Program-made: the position numbers and the translations under genes | Notes under the pieces: generated by a model | The model's input: only the letters and a program-made list of their open reading frames with translations | Told to the model about the DNA's origin: nothing | Database searches by the model: none | Shown here: positions 20,601 to 33,230 of the stretch, piece after piece | Layout of the letters: each line of letters starts with the position of its first letter | How positions within the stretch are numbered: position 1 is the stretch's first letter | DNA from: Tillandsia leiboldiana | Taxonomy: Eukaryota > Streptophyta > Magnoliopsida > Poales > Bromeliaceae | DNA length: 64,000 nt | Assembly (NCBI GenBank): GCA_029204045.2 | Contig: CM055066.1 | Span: 48,562,972-48,626,971 of the forward strand | Reading direction: 5' to 3'

Positions 20601-23600
20601 AAAAAATAAACTTATAGCGTATGTGCTAGTTAATTGTTCTTGATATTCTTGATGATGGGAGGCGATTTGTTTCGTTAGATATGATCAATAATATTAGAAC
20701 TATCTAGAAACCATTTTTTTAAAAATAAAAAATAAAAAATTGTTTGGCTAGTGAATGAATAGCTACAAAATGAACGGCTGAAATTAAAAATCTTATAAAA
20801 AATAATGATAAAATACTTAAATTTTAAATCAAAAATATTAATCTTACTCTTAATATTAAATAAAATTTTTTATTAAAATTTCACCTAATTTAAATTATTT
20901 TATATCGTTAAATTTACAAACGTGACACATCGCCGTTAAAATAATAATTTTTTATATTTCACTTAGTAAATAATATTAAAAAATTATAAAACTTAAAATA
21001 TAAATAATTTTAATAATATAAATCATATCTAACGAAGCCGACAAAAAATATTATTCATCACTTACCTCTGCATAAAGAGCAAAAAAATATTATTATTCCT
21101 TAGATTAGCTTATAAAGTAAGATTAAATTTTAGTTTCTTATATACCATTCCTTTTAATTTAAATATTGGCTTAGTTTTCAGCCAAAGAAAGCCTTTCTTA
21201 TCGTCAATTTTTATAAATAACAGGTTTAAAAGTATATTATTTTAAGTAACACAATTTTTATTTTACAAATTGTTATAATTAAAAGTTCGTTGCTATTTCG
21301 TGTGTTGCACGAGTTAATTACTAGTATTCTTCAAAAATTAGACAAATTAACCAATATACTTTAAAAATCAAAGTGTTTAAACCGACAAACCAAACCGAAA
21401 CCAAACTGAACGGTTTGAGTTTTCACACTGTTGGTTTGGTTTGAATTTTGATTTTCTCAAATAGAATATAGAACGGTTCCATTTCCATTTATTTTCGCAA
21501 CCCAACCCAAACCAAACCAAACCAAGCCAAGCCAAACCATGCCCACGACAATCTATGACTTACACAAAACATGCACATTTTTCAATTTTGCTATACAGAA
21601 ACAAATAAGGGTGTAGGATGTACACCCATTTGGGGTGTACACCTAGCATTGCTAAGTCACTAACATCATTCCACAGCAAAAACAAGGGCAAGTCAGCATC
21701 AGCTAGATCATGCTAACATTTAATATGTTTACTTATTTTATTTCTAGGCAGAAGCTAAAATACTAGGACTTAATCAGCAGTACAGAAAAAGATTAATCCC
21801 AAAAAGGAAAAATGTCAAAGAGTCAACATCAGCAACAGGATATTTTGAAATTAAAACAGATTCTCCAGTTTAAGAGGGGAAAAAAATTGAAATGAATAAG
21901 AAAAATACACCAAAGAATGTTTTCTCCCACTTTGATCTTCATTTCTTTGAAACTAAATGGTTGGACAACACAAAAAACTTGAGAACGACAATGACGAGAA
22001 CCACTTAGAATGAACAGTAATTGTGTTGCTGAAAATAACAAACATAATTGAGTAAGGCTCTTATACACCAGTTTAATCATGTCCGTTAATCTTTTGCATT
22101 GAATGATTATGATTTAGTAACATTTTGAAAGTGACCTGCTACTGCATAACCGATACCAATTAGTACTAGTTAACCAATACACAATTGAGGGTCTTTTCGT
22201 TATTAACAAATTCCTTTCACATAATATTTGTGAGAATAATTTTGTACTTTTACCTACATAGCTCTATATCTTGTGAAAATTACTAATGACCCGTTCAACT
22301 ATAGACAACTAGGAAAAAGCACTCTCAACTTTCAAACTTTTTTGGATTCATACCTTACTTCTAATTTTTAAAACTAAGTAGTTTTGTTAAAAAGAAAAAA
22401 TATATATTAAATTTATAAACTTTTTTTTTATCTAATTTAATAATTTTAAGCAAAATGAATTAGAATAATTGACAATTAATAAACTTAATAAAATTTTAAC
22501 TAATATAACAAGAATAATTCAATTCTAAAATTCAAAATAATATATTAAATAAAGCCATCGAGTTTTAAATTTGATCAATATTTTTGAACTTTAATACTGT
22601 TTCAATATTGAATTAGCAATTTAAATTTTATTTTTAAAAATAGAAACTTTTTATTTAAATAAAAAATAAAAATTGCATTTATAAGTACAGTGTAAATTAA
22701 ATTCGAATCTAAATTAAAAAGAAAGTAAATTTAAGCAATTTTTTTTTCATCACAGTTTTAATTCAATCTTTAATTTATTTCCATCTCTTATTATTTATCA
22801 ATTAAGATATTTCTTTTTTGAATTTGAAATATTAAAAGCTCAACTTAAATTCAGAGTTATAATTTAAAATTAATTTTCAAACGTAGAAACTTTATGTTTA
22901 AATAGTTAATAAAATTTATTTTTAAATTATAACATAAATTAAATGTAAACTTAAAATTTAAATTTGATTCTCTATTTTCGTACTTAATGTTGTCTCGACA
23001 TTAGATTAACAATTTAAATTTAATTTTAAAAATAGAAATCTTTTAATTAAATAAATAATTAAAGGTAGGTTTATAAGCATATTATAAATTAAATTTCAAT
23101 TTAAAATGGATTAATATTTTTGAACTTCCATGTAATTTTAATATTGAATTAACAATTTGAATTGAAATGCATTACTTATTTAAATATAATTTTAAAAAAA
23201 AAATTAAAATTCAATTTGAATTCAATTTATACTATTTTAAATATAAAATTTTAATTAAAGTTAAATTTTAAATTTAAATTTATAAAGATTTGTTACTTAT
23301 CAAATTTGCCACTATTTAAGTTAGTAAGTAACAAACTTAAATAAAAAAAACAAATATTTTGTTAATATTGCCCTTATAATTAATTTTGATCGGTAACGTG
23401 TTGAACAGATTGCTAGTGTTTAAAAGTATATCTTATTCTTAAAAAATGAAAGGGTTAAAAAATGAGGCGGTGTTTATGAGTATAACTCAACATAATTAAC
23501 TCATCCACGATAAAATAAATATAGTTAAGCTCATATATATAGTTAAAAAGAGAATTTTTCAAGTCCAACAAAGATAAGGCATAAGTATCATATTGTTCGC

Positions 23601-24240
23601 AATCACCTCAAGGTGAACTAATCTAAACTTGTGGCATGTGAAGAAAAAACTTAAATTGTCATGAACATCAAAACTAGGGAGACACAAAAATTGACAATTA
23701 ACGATCGATATACTTCATGCAATATACTACACAAAACATATATACGATAAAAGTGTTGTGCTTATCCAAGTAATGTTGCCTTCCTACAATTTTTTTATGT
23801 GCCAATTATATGCAAAGAGGCATGACTATGACATTGAGATATTTCACTGTCTGATGAATTTCCTGATAGGAGGTTATCTCCAAATTTCAGTACCATCCTC
23901 AACTTGTCAAGTAATATAATCGAAAATGTAGGATGACTACGATGAAAACTTGAAGAGAGTCCTTGACACAGTTGAGTTTTGAAAGTCGTGTAGATACCAC
24001 AAATAATGCCAACTTCATAATTAGGGGATGGCACCAAACGGGACCATCATTCATATTACATCTATTGGACTTAATCAGCAGACAAACAAGATTTTCAAAG
24101 CCTATAACAACATAACATCTACAAGGCAAATCCATAACCATAAGATTACTTAGAAGGAGAGCAATATTTTTTAACTATCCGTTCAAACAAGAATTTAGGA
24201 AAATCATTTATAGCAGCAGCTGAAAGTTGGAAGTTATGGA
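20601..24240. other. AT-rich intergenic DNA with no gene seen
   Basis: This is mostly A+T with many short A and T runs. A CCAAA-rich low-complexity patch lies at about 21490-21540, and a small hairpin around GGGTGTACACC near 21610-21650. Bases from about 23800 to 24270 lie downstream of the RTF1 stop and probably include its 3' UTR, but I could not fix a poly(A) site. No frame has convincing codon structure. Confidence 0.6.
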
Positions 24241-24270
24241 TTACAAACCAGATGTTATATCAGCAGCCAT

Positions 24271-26193
24271 TCAAAGCAGACCCCTGCGTCTCTTGTAGTC
24301 GCTCACCGTCAATGTCAGCGCGTGCCTCCTCCCATCATTTTCTGGGACCTTGTACCCAATCATTGCTTCTATTTTCTGCTTTCTCGCCATGAAACCCTTC
24401 TGCACACCCTGAATACCTGACCCGAAATTGTTCAGAGCTGCCAATGAGATAGGCAGCTCAAAATTGTGCAGAATGTTTGATTCCGTTCCCTTGTCCACTG
24501 GTGCGTTCGTATCGACCAGTTTCCCCGCACCAGCTGCTGCTTCTAAAGCAGCAGCAGTGGCAGCGACACCAGCCTCCCCCACCTTCGCATCCCCATTGCC
24601 AACTGCAGAACCCCCGCTTTCCTCATTTGCGGCAGAAGGCTTTGACACATAATAGTTTTTTGATCTCGTCCACCTCCTTGAGAAAGGATCGTAGCCCGCC
24701 TCTCCGGCCTTTAAACTGGTATTAACAGGCTTCAACTCTGAGGCATTTTTGAAATTCTCTGCTCGGTTCCTTCTGTTCATCTCTGCCAATTTTACAGCCT
24801 TTTCATTATTTTGCTTGGTTTGCCTCCTTGCTTCTAACGCCTTGAGCCTCGCCCGGATCTTCTCCACTTCTGCTTCATCCCTCCGACTCTGTGCAATTTC
24901 CAACTCCTTCCGTAAGCGGTCCTTCTCAGCCGCGACATTGATCGGGCGCAGTGAAGCAGACTTCTTCTCTTGAAGCATCTGCTTCACAGTGGCAGCCGAG
25001 TACACATAAGTGTTAACATTCTGAATGGCTTCCTTCTTGTCGAGCACTTCCTGGCGAGTAAGTATCCTCCCGCCCGCTTTTTCCACCTCTTGAAGCCATT
25101 CTTTAAATTCCTCCTCTAGCGGAGGAGAATCCGAGACCATAGCCATCTGCCACCTGGCAGCCGAGGCCTCATTATCCCACACAACATTTAACCACTTACA
25201 AGTGGTGTAGTTCTCCAGCTTGTACTGTCGATCAGGGTCAGTCGCATCAACATTCTTAACCATGCACAGCCTATATCTGGGAATCCCAGACCGGGTCTTG
25301 CCAATACCGAGCCGCACAAAGCACCCGACTATGACTTCTTCGAAAAAGGGTTCCATAAACCACTTCACGAGCTTGGACCGCCGGATTGTGATGTCCCTAA
25401 TATCTTCAAACTTAAGAGGGTCTATTCTAGATGGTGAAATGTCCTCTAATAAATCATCGTCCATTTTGTTGTCGTTGTGAAACCTCTCATCCTCACTATC
25501 CGATCTTCCTCCACTATCAGCTTCATTGCTCAAGTCACTAGGAGGGCTACCTGCTTTACGTTTTGGTGATGTATCACGATTATTGACGCTCCCAATTACT
25601 CCCTCTCCAGCTAAATCCTTCAACCTCCTACGGTAGCCATCAGGGTCTTGTTGTCTCATCCGCTTCGCCCGCAGTTCGTTCAACGCACTTTTGGCAGCAC
25701 TCTTGTCGGTCCGAGTTGAAGAGCGGCCACGGGAAGGGAGAGGGGGAGGGCTCTCTTTTCGGCCCTTCTTCTCCATCTTCGATGATGAGGCCCTGGCCAT
25801 CTTCTTCAATTTGTAGTCGTCGATTCTTGTGCTCCGTTCCGCTAGTATCATCTCCCTGTCCAACTCAGTCATCTGCTCGAGCTGCTCCTTATCGTCTTCA
25901 TCCTTGTAAAGATCACTACCAATCGAGGGGGCACTGTCGGACTCATCTCCACTATGTCTATCATTATTATCATCATAATCTTGATCAATCCGCTTCTTAA
26001 GAGGGACTTGTGATCCCGAGGGTTTTTTCTTTGAGTACCTAGAGTTAGGATTGTCTGAGTCATCCTTAGAATCACTCCCATCAGAGTATGATCCTTGTCT
26101 ATGCCATTTTGACTGTGAGCGAGACTGCTTCCGTCCCCCCGATGAGCCAGTTCTCCCAGCAGCCTGCAATAGCAGGTTCTCCAAATCTGCCAT
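24271..26193 (-). CDS. RTF1: RTF1 / VIP5 homologue, Paf1 complex subunit, 640 aa
   Basis: RTF1 is a nuclear subunit of the Paf1 elongation complex. It associates with RNA polymerase II and promotes H2B ubiquitination; in Arabidopsis the homologue VIP5 supports FLC expression. The frame is one uninterrupted exon of 640 residues, near the length I recall for plant VIP5. Visible parts: a Ser/Asp/Lys-rich acidic tail (about 36-105); a histone-modification-type segment with MTELDREMILAERSTRIDDY (108-127) and a following basic stretch; the Plus3 domain (about 256-390) with IRRSKLVKWF, FVRLGIGK and YRLCMVKNV; a charged helix (about 420-480); and the conserved YDPFSRRWTRSK motif (501-512). The ATG at 26193 was chosen because MADLENLLLQAAGR is the family start; the two codons upstream begin with TTG. 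An acceptor lies 24 bases before it. The stop is TGA. Confidence 0.96.
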   Translation of the reverse strand: MADLENLLLQAAGRTGSSGGRKQSRSQSKWHRQGSYSDGSDSKDDSDNPNSRYSKKKPSGSQVPLKKRIDQDYDDNNDRHSGDESDSAPSIGSDLYKDEDDKEQLEQMTELDREMILAERSTRIDDYKLKKMARASSSKMEKKGRKESPPPLPSRGRSSTRTDKSAAKSALNELRAKRMRQQDPDGYRRRLKDLAGEGVIGSVNNRDTSPKRKAGSPPSDLSNEADSGGRSDSEDERFHNDNKMDDDLLEDISPSRIDPLKFEDIRDITIRRSKLVKWFMEPFFEEVIVGCFVRLGIGKTRSGIPRYRLCMVKNVDATDPDRQYKLENYTTCKWLNVVWDNEASAARWQMAMVSDSPPLEEEFKEWLQEVEKAGGRILTRQEVLDKKEAIQNVNTYVYSAATVKQMLQEKKSASLRPINVAAEKDRLRKELEIAQSRRDEAEVEKIRARLKALEARRQTKQNNEKAVKLAEMNRRNRAENFKNASELKPVNTSLKAGEAGYDPFSRRWTRSKNYYVSKPSAANEESGGSAVGNGDAKVGEAGVAATAAALEAAAGAGKLVDTNAPVDKGTESNILHNFELPISLAALNNFGSGIQGVQKGFMARKQKIEAMIGYKVPENDGRRHALTLTVSDYKRRRGLL

Positions 26194-26216
26194 GATCAAA
26201 GGTCTCTTTCAAACAC

Positions 26217-27896
26217 CTGCAAGCACATGAGCACTGACTATTTAGTATGTATGTTAAATTTAAAGATAAAATCAACCATAAGAAAAGATCTACAAAAAAC
26301 AATATGGGATAAAATAATAACAATAAGATTCAGAAAATTATTCTTCTCGAAGAAACTATGAAACTCGTAATACTGCAGTATGTAAATACCTATGTCTTCT
26401 TGAGCAGATAAAACCTAAATTAACAAGAAAAAGTAGCACAGCTAGGTTAAACTAAAGCCGCAAAGGTCCGCTTGCGGCCTTAAAACTAGTCATGAAACTT
26501 CTGTTTCATGTGTTAACACTGTTCTTTATATGCTCCTTAAGTCTAGTTATGGCAAAAAATTTGTACGAAGATTAATTACACTGTTACTTACATATAATTG
26601 TAAGCTATTCACCGCTAACTATATAAAGAGAGGACCGTGACAACGGTAGGAAACCAACAATTACTTTCACCAACTAAATTTCCCAATTACTAATACGATA
26701 AAAGCATGTGTACAGAGGAACAAATATGTAACAGATACAATCTAGCTAACGAGTGTTCTCGGCAATTATGTAGTAAAGAATCATATAGAAAGGAAACTCC
26801 CTAAATCAATAACAATAAAAATCTAGATGTAATTGATCTATTTTCAATAGTGAATATAAAATGTTTAGTGACATGTAATATGACTCGGTGCACATGTGGT
26901 GATGATAAAATAGTAAAGGCAAATTAAAAAGTTGTTGATATTTATATTTACTACATAGAAAAAAAAATGATCACTTGACTTATATCTAAAATTCGCAGCA
27001 TTAATTGCTGTTAAATATGAATCTGAAAAGTAATTTACAGCTTTAAAAAGTCGCTTCTCTCACATAATTTTTCCTGTTATATCACTACTTTCTATTTCAG
27101 TCCAGGATAAATCAGACCAAGAAGCAAAGATAAATTATCACAAAACAACCAAATGATGGTAAAATTAGAAAGAAAACAATAGTTATCCATATATGATGGA
27201 CTACGACACTAAGGCTCCTTTTTGTTGCAGCACGTGCGATGTGAGTTGTTCAAATTTAGAGCCATTTATTTGAATACGAATGTTCTTCCCACCCGACACA
27301 TTTGACCAATTACAAGCCGTTGTTGTCGTTTGCTTGCATTCGCGCCTGCGGGTGGAAAAGACACCCAGCAAGATGCTTTTCACAAACGAGGCATATGCTA
27401 GAGACGCTGCAACGCGCGCAAACCGAGCCTAAACAAAAAGACAGTTAATTTATGGGAAAAAAAAATTACTTCTCCTTATTTACAGAATCTTTAACCTAGA
27501 TCATCTGAGTAAGTCAGTGAAAAAGGAAAAGTGGATCCCAAAATATTCACATATCGGGTTTACTCCTGAAAACAAGAAATTTGTGCACGTGAATTATCAA
27601 AAATTTCAAACAAAAATCAAATAACGAATTCCACCCTTGAGGATCCTCAAAACAAGAAAAAGATCGGCCATGCAATTCTATCATCTTTATACAATTCAAA
27701 GAAACCCTATGCATATATATTAGAGTCAAAACCAAGTACAAAAATTTAGCCAATAGTTTCTCTTTTTCTATAAACCCCCATCGCATCAAACCTCTCATTC
27801 TCACTCTTTAAGAAGGTAAACATCATATGATCAGCATTAAAGTTAGGGTTAGGGAACGAAACCCAGGGCGCAGTGAGAGTAGATTAAGCAATATAC
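26217..27896 (-). other. Predicted 5' UTR intron of RTF1
   Basis: On the minus strand, CTTGCAG|GTGTTTGAAAG places a strong acceptor with the exon starting at 26216. Upstream donors are TACG|GTATAT (exon end 27897) or the stronger TGGG|GTAAGA near 28004. The intron would be about 1.7-1.8 kb and contains another spliced-looking frame near 27205-27430. Exact splicing needs transcript data. Confidence 0.6.
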
Positions 27897-28705
27897 CGTA
27901 TATCGACCGACGGAAGACGGAACCACCGCCCGTAGCGAGTTGCCGGAGTTCCTCCGCCGCCGCCGCTCGCCGGAGATGAGGGGAAGAGTATCAAGATTCT
28001 TACCCCAGACGCCGTGGGATCGAAGGGTTTGGAAGGGATCGAATCGATTGAGATAGGTAGGAGACGGAGGATTTTATTGGGGAGTACATCTTGCATTTTC
28101 CTTTATTGGGATAGAGGCAAAGGGGTTGTATTAAAAGTTCGTATTATTTAGTCCCTGAATTTTTTAATATTAAATGTAAGTCCCTCAAGTTTCTATTTTT
28201 TATTTGAAAATATTGCTTCATATATTCTTCCGTTATTCAAAAATATTCATGCTTAAATTTTTATTCGAGTTAAAAAAATATATATATACCTATTTTGCTC
28301 TTAACTTGCAAATAAAAAAAATTTGATGATGGCAAAAAAATATATTTGAAAAAATAAAAAATAAAATACTTCTATTGCCTAGACTTAAGGACAAATAAGA
28401 AAAAGTTCGTTACGGTAAAAGGTATATTTGAAAGGGCAAAATAATAATTTTACAGAAATAACGGCAGTTGCTAATAGTTCACTAAAAGAATTTAACTCTA
28501 AAAATATATTTGAAAGAACTTGAAACGTTAAAAATATATTTTTAATATTTAACTTTCTAAGAAGAATAAATAAAAAATTCAAAAATGTATGGAAGCAATT
28601 GGCACTATTTTTTTTTTGTGAGAAACATAATGTTGAGTCCAAAATTTTCGCCACTTGAGGAAATAATGCCATCGGCTAAGGACATCAGCCGATAGAAGAA
28701 AGAGT
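26238..28705 (-). repeat. Left arm of a 2.47-kb inverted duplication (parent copy)
   Basis: This arm contains the RTF1 5' intron, first exon, upstream region and the first ~75 bases of a Tat-like LTR. It is mirrored by 33231-35700. The outer edge is at CTATTTAGTATG (26238) and the inner edge at GAAAGAGT (28705). It is the parental copy because it remains joined to the intact RTF1 CDS. Confidence 0.9.
27897..28110 (-). promoter_or_regulatory. Probable first non-coding exon and core promoter of RTF1
   Basis: On the minus strand a C/T-rich leader (CCTCCGTCTCCTACCTATCTC) runs into GC-rich sequence with CTCCGGCGAGCGGCGGC and then the donor. This is the usual texture of a plant 5' UTR, and it differs sharply from the AT-rich DNA upstream. 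It is duplicated in inverted orientation near 33850-34050. The transcription start is not determined. Confidence 0.5.
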
Positions 28706-29657
28706 CAGCAAAGGAGGGCCCACGTCTTGACTAAGACCAACCCCAATCACGTGAGAATGTAGCACCTGACGCACGACATCGGCTGAAGGCATCAGCCGAC
28801 AGAAAAAGCAGCCAAGCAAAAGGATTGTCGCCTTTTCCAAAATCGACCTCGACTGAAGACAAAATATCAAACCGCCTCAGTCGAGCGACGCAAGAGGCGA
28901 AGTCAGGGTCAACCCTCGGCTGCTCAAGCCGCAGAAGGAAAGACTCAGAAAGGAAGGAGTACGAGATTTAGGCGCGAATCTCGTAACTGACTCTAGAACG
29001 GCAGGCGGCGCACAGCATTGGAAAGCACCAAAGATCATGCTTCGGCCTGTCGATTGGGGGATAAATTTGGACAGAAAAACGACTACTATCCTATTTGAGG
29101 AAATTCGACTCAAAAGAAAGTAGTTGAAAAATTTACGATGATTCTCCCAAATCACGCCGATTATTCAAATCAGCGATTATACGTATGGTTCGGGAATGTA
29201 TAAATACCCGAACCATCGAAGAAAAAAGGATCTTGCAACCTCGTAAGCCAGCGACCACCCCTGCTTTTTCATATCTTTTCATACCTGCAGTTACTGCTTT
29301 CCTAGATAGCTTTTCATACCTGCATTTACCGCATTTTCTAGGAGTAGATTAACTTGTAATCGGTTCCCAGTTACCTTTGTAACCCTTCTCCAAACAATAC
29401 AATTCCTAATCGGCTATTCGGTCGTGTCAAATCCTTGTTCCCATACCGCAGTTCCGCTCCTCTAGGCCGAACTCTGTTTGCCTCAATCCCCCAGTTCGGC
29501 TAATCCAGGCCGAACTCTCGCGAGAGTTTGATTGAGAAGAACCCGGCCGAGCAGATCCCTTCTCGGCCCGATTACTCGATCTATTGGCACGCAGCGCATC
29601 ACACTCAGAGGGTCACCACCCGGGGCCAATCGCGGACCGCAATTTTTGGCCCCGACA
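28631..29657 (+). mobile_element. Tat-like Ty3/gypsy LTR (~1.03 kb)
   Basis: It runs from TGTTGAGTCC to CCCCGACA. A TATA box (TATAAATA, 29199-29206) sits about 450 bases before the end. Directly after comes TTTTTTGGCACGCCCGGTGG, a hallmark leader of plant Tat-lineage and related elements. The segment near 28665-28800 repeats the phrase CATCGGCT...CATCAGCCGA twice. The first ~75 bases are also present in the right arm of the inverted repeat. Confidence 0.7.
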
Positions 29658-29730
29658 ACTTTTTTGGCACGCCCGGTGGGACACTCAGGTAACCTTTGCC
29701 TCAATCCTACCGAAAATGTCAGAGGATTGT
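29658..29730 (+). mobile_element. Leader and presumed gag start of the Tat-like element
   Basis: After the GGCACGCCCGGTGGGAC leader an ATG at 29716 opens ATG TCA GAG GAT TGT. It is cut off at 29731 by another LTR. Only five codons survive, so the gag reading is positional inference. Confidence 0.45.
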
Positions 29731-32700
29731 TGTCACGCCCCGGATTTTGAAAAGCAATCTAAAATATATATTTTTTTTCTTTTAAATCACAGTTTTAAAC
29801 AGGAATCCCAGAATATGAGCAGATCGCCACGTGTATAGAAAATTCTCTGTCCACCCAGACAAAGTCTCCCCTACACACGCATGGCTAGGCAGATACAATG
29901 AACATTCAATTGCAATCAGAATGGACCACTGAACATTTTAAACAACTTATAAATAATCTGATAACATAAACATCACAAATAAATCCACAGCTAACAATAA
30001 TCGAAAGCTACTAAATCTTGATCAAAGTAAAAGAACACTGATAAAAAGGTGGTACTGGCCAGCTATCTAGCTAGTATCAAGGGACAGTTCTATCACGAAA
30101 TCCTCACCTTACCGTCCCGACATCCCACCACCCGACGAACCTGAAATGGTGTCACCAGAGGGTGTGAGATACAACTGAATGTATCCCAGTGGATACAACG
30201 AGCCGGAGACGAGCAAACCGTACCTACTGGTATACAATAATCAAAAGGCGGTAATAATCAGTAGGAAATGCTAGTAAGGAAGCAATAACTGTAAGGCATG
30301 TATAGAGCGATAACTGTGAATCAAGTATGGATCAATAACTATAAAACAAGTATGGAAGCAGTAAAAGTAAACATGCATCAACATAACTGATAAGCAAAGA
30401 TACCCAATCATGTGCCACTGTTGGTCACGAGGACCTCAGGCTAGTGCCGAACCGAGCCTGACATGTACCCCACACCTGCTGACTAATAACAAAAAGGGGC
30501 TTAATATCGCCCGGTCCCACAGGTGCAGCCATGTAAAACGGGCTCACGGGTCAAATAGACCACTCTACCGGTAAAGAACACCAAAACGGAGGCCAGTCCG
30601 CTGGTATACATGAAAATATACAGCTGGTGCATAGCGATCTCAATGCAGATGCTCAAGCTCGCGGTCAGAAGACCGGAAACACGGCGATTAGCCGAGAACT
30701 CCCAAACGGGATCCAGAGTCAAACATAGTGCCAGTAAATGCAATGATAACAACATATCCTCCGACTCTATCATGCAATAATAAATCAAAACTAATAGTAA
30801 TGATGAAAAGGTAGCAGTAGGAGATCAATTACACAAAGACTGGGAGTGTCAACTACACTGAGGGAATCATGGCATATAGATGTAAAGCAGAGATAAATCA
30901 CAATGTCAACGAATACCATAGTGATAATATTATCCTCCTACTCTATCATGCATGGTAATCCAGGGATAATGACAAGATACAAATGTAGCAGTAGGAGATA
31001 TATCACTAAGCGACTAGTAAGTCATAACCAACTCATGAAACAGAAACGAGTCAAGATCCAGAAAATCGTAGACTACCAAACTAGATCATCTATATTCTCG
31101 GTGCCAAGCAATGTCATAAAGACAATGATATCCTCGTACTCTACATGTATAGAAATCCAAACATACGACAGGTGACCGAATGTAGCAGCAGGAGATATCT
31201 AGCAGGAACGAATAGGAGTGTCTACTAACACTAATCGTGGTATATATATGCAAAACAGGTATGAATCATAAGGATGCTAAGAGTGTCAACTACACTGAAC
31301 ATCATGGTATATCACAATAAGCAAGATAGATCATAGAGCAGAAAAACTAAAGAAGGGCTAGCAAGATAACCAAAGGGTCCGATCGACTACGGTACCCAAT
31401 CAGGTTACACTATGCCAATGCCCAGATCGAAGTACCCACCTCAATGTAGGCGGTCCTGGAATCCGCTGCTAGGCTCATGTACAGGCTCCTGACTGCTCGG
31501 GCCTAAATCAGAAACACCTATCAGTGACTGACTCACTCACAACCACCCCACTGACTCACAGTGAACCGAAAGACTAAACAGTGAACTTCACTAAAGTCCC
31601 AGGATCCGCCGGAAATTCCGGTAATCCGCAATTGACCACTATTGGTCACTAAAGTCAAATGACAATCACCGACGAATAAGTGGTCCCAACCACTTCGCCA
31701 CAATCCCCGGTGTTCCAATTAACCGAAACATTTTCCCAAATCTCGAACCGTCGTACCCGATCGATCTCTTACTCGAAAAAGAGACTAGAACGACATCATC
31801 ATCGCTCAAATGAGGACAAACAATCCAAGGGTCCAAACTGCGACGTTCGCATTGTCCGAGGATGCCAATGTGTGCAATTTGCACCACAAAACACTACCGA
31901 TGAAATTATTTGCATTAAATAATAATCTACACAAAAATGGATCATACCTCTAATCCCGCGATTCAAAATCAATCTTACTCCGAGTTAAAGCAGTACGCGG
32001 TGTCTCGTAAGACGTGCCGCTGTCCGGGGGATGTTCGGTGATAAAATGCCTGTATTCGGGTCAACCGGAGACGCAAACAACAAATATCAGTGATAAACAC
32101 TAATGCTGCGATTATATGCAATTTAAGTAAAATAAGCGCAAAGGAGGCGTTTCGGGTGTACCGTGTTCGTCTGTCGAAGAAAGAATGACCGCAGGAATTT
32201 TTGGGATGCAAAACGGCGCATGGGTTGCGCGCAGGCAGAGCAGGATGCAAGTGCTAGGCAGTGCGCGGGCACAAAAAGTGCGCGAGCCACGCACGGGCAG
32301 CGCGCAGACGGCGCGGGCATGGGTTGCACGCGGTGGCGTGCTGCGCAAGCTGCGCGGGCTGCATGCATGCGGCACGCGGCTGCGCTCAGCTAAGCAACGC
32401 GGCTGTGCGCGGCGCGGGCTGCGCACAGGCGCGGCGTGGGCTGCGCGCAAGCAGCACGACGCAACGAGGCGCAAGCAACGCGGCGCAAGGAGGCGCAGCG
32501 CATGGCGACGTGGTGCAGGACAGCGTAGCGCTGGCTGCGCGCGGAGTGTGCAATGCTAGCTGCGCTAGGCTACGCAGGCGACGCGCGGCGCGGGCTAGGT
32601 GCAAGGCATGACGCAACGAAGCGCAACGAGGCGCAAGCAACGCGGCGCAAGGAGGCACAGCGCATGGCGACGCGGTGCAGGACGGCGTGGCGCTAGCTGC

Positions 32701-33230
32701 GCGCGGGCAGCGCGCGGAGAGTGCGATGCTAGCTGCGCAGGCGACGCGCGGCGCGGGCTAGGTGCAAGGTACGACGCAACGAGGCGCAAGCAGCGCGACG
32801 CAACGAGGCGCAAGCAACGCGGCGCAAGGAGGCGCAGCGCATGGCGACGTCGTGCAGGACGGCGTGGCGCTGGCTGCGCGCAGGCAGCGCGCGGAGTGTG
32901 CGATGCTAGCTGCGTTAGGCTACGCAGGCGACGCGCGGCGCGGGCTAGGTGCAAGGCACGACGCAACGAGGCGCAAGCAGCGCGACGCAACGAGGCGCAA
33001 GCAACGCGGCGCAAGGAGGCGTAGCGCATGGCAACGTGGTGCAGGACGGCGTGGCGCTGGCTGCGAGCAGGCAGCGCGCGGAGTGTACGATGCTAGCTGC
33101 GCTAGGCTACGCAGGCAACGCGCGGCGCGGGCTAGGTGCAAGGCAGGTGGCGGCCAGGGCAGGGGCGCGAGCAAGCAGGGGTGGCCAGGGCAAGGGCCTG
33201 AGCAAGCAGAGGCGACCAGGGCAAGAGTAG
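29731..33230 (-). mobile_element. Long LTR fragment in minus orientation with GC-rich core
   Basis: It begins TGTCACGCCCCGG at 29731. It then follows the order of the intact giant LTR: poly-T, GCAGATCGCCACGTG, GCATGGCTAG, CACCCGACGAACCTG, GAGGGTGTGAGATAC, GTATCCCAGTGG, CTCGCGGTCAGAAGACCG (about 30657) and GAAGTACCCACCTC (about 31430). The stretch after 32180 is a GC-rich tandem repeat. It stops abruptly at the inner breakpoint of the inverted duplication, so the LTR start side is lost. No coding content. Confidence 0.6.
32400..33140. repeat. GC-rich minisatellite, ~187-bp units (four copies)
   Basis: GCGCGGGCTAGGTGCAAGG recurs at 32588, 32751, 32938 and 33125, spacings 163, 187 and 187. The units share GACGCAACGAGGCGCAAGC and GGTGCAGGACGGCGTGGC. 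The Ala/Arg-rich frames on both strands here are by-products of composition. Confidence 0.85.

Noticed and set aside
24428..26000. Plus-strand frames across the RTF1 CDS
   Set aside because: They are antisense shadows of the RTF1 coding sequence.
26194..26199. Two extra N-terminal codons on RTF1
   Set aside because: The upstream codons are TTG ATC. The family start MADLEN begins at the true ATG at 26193.
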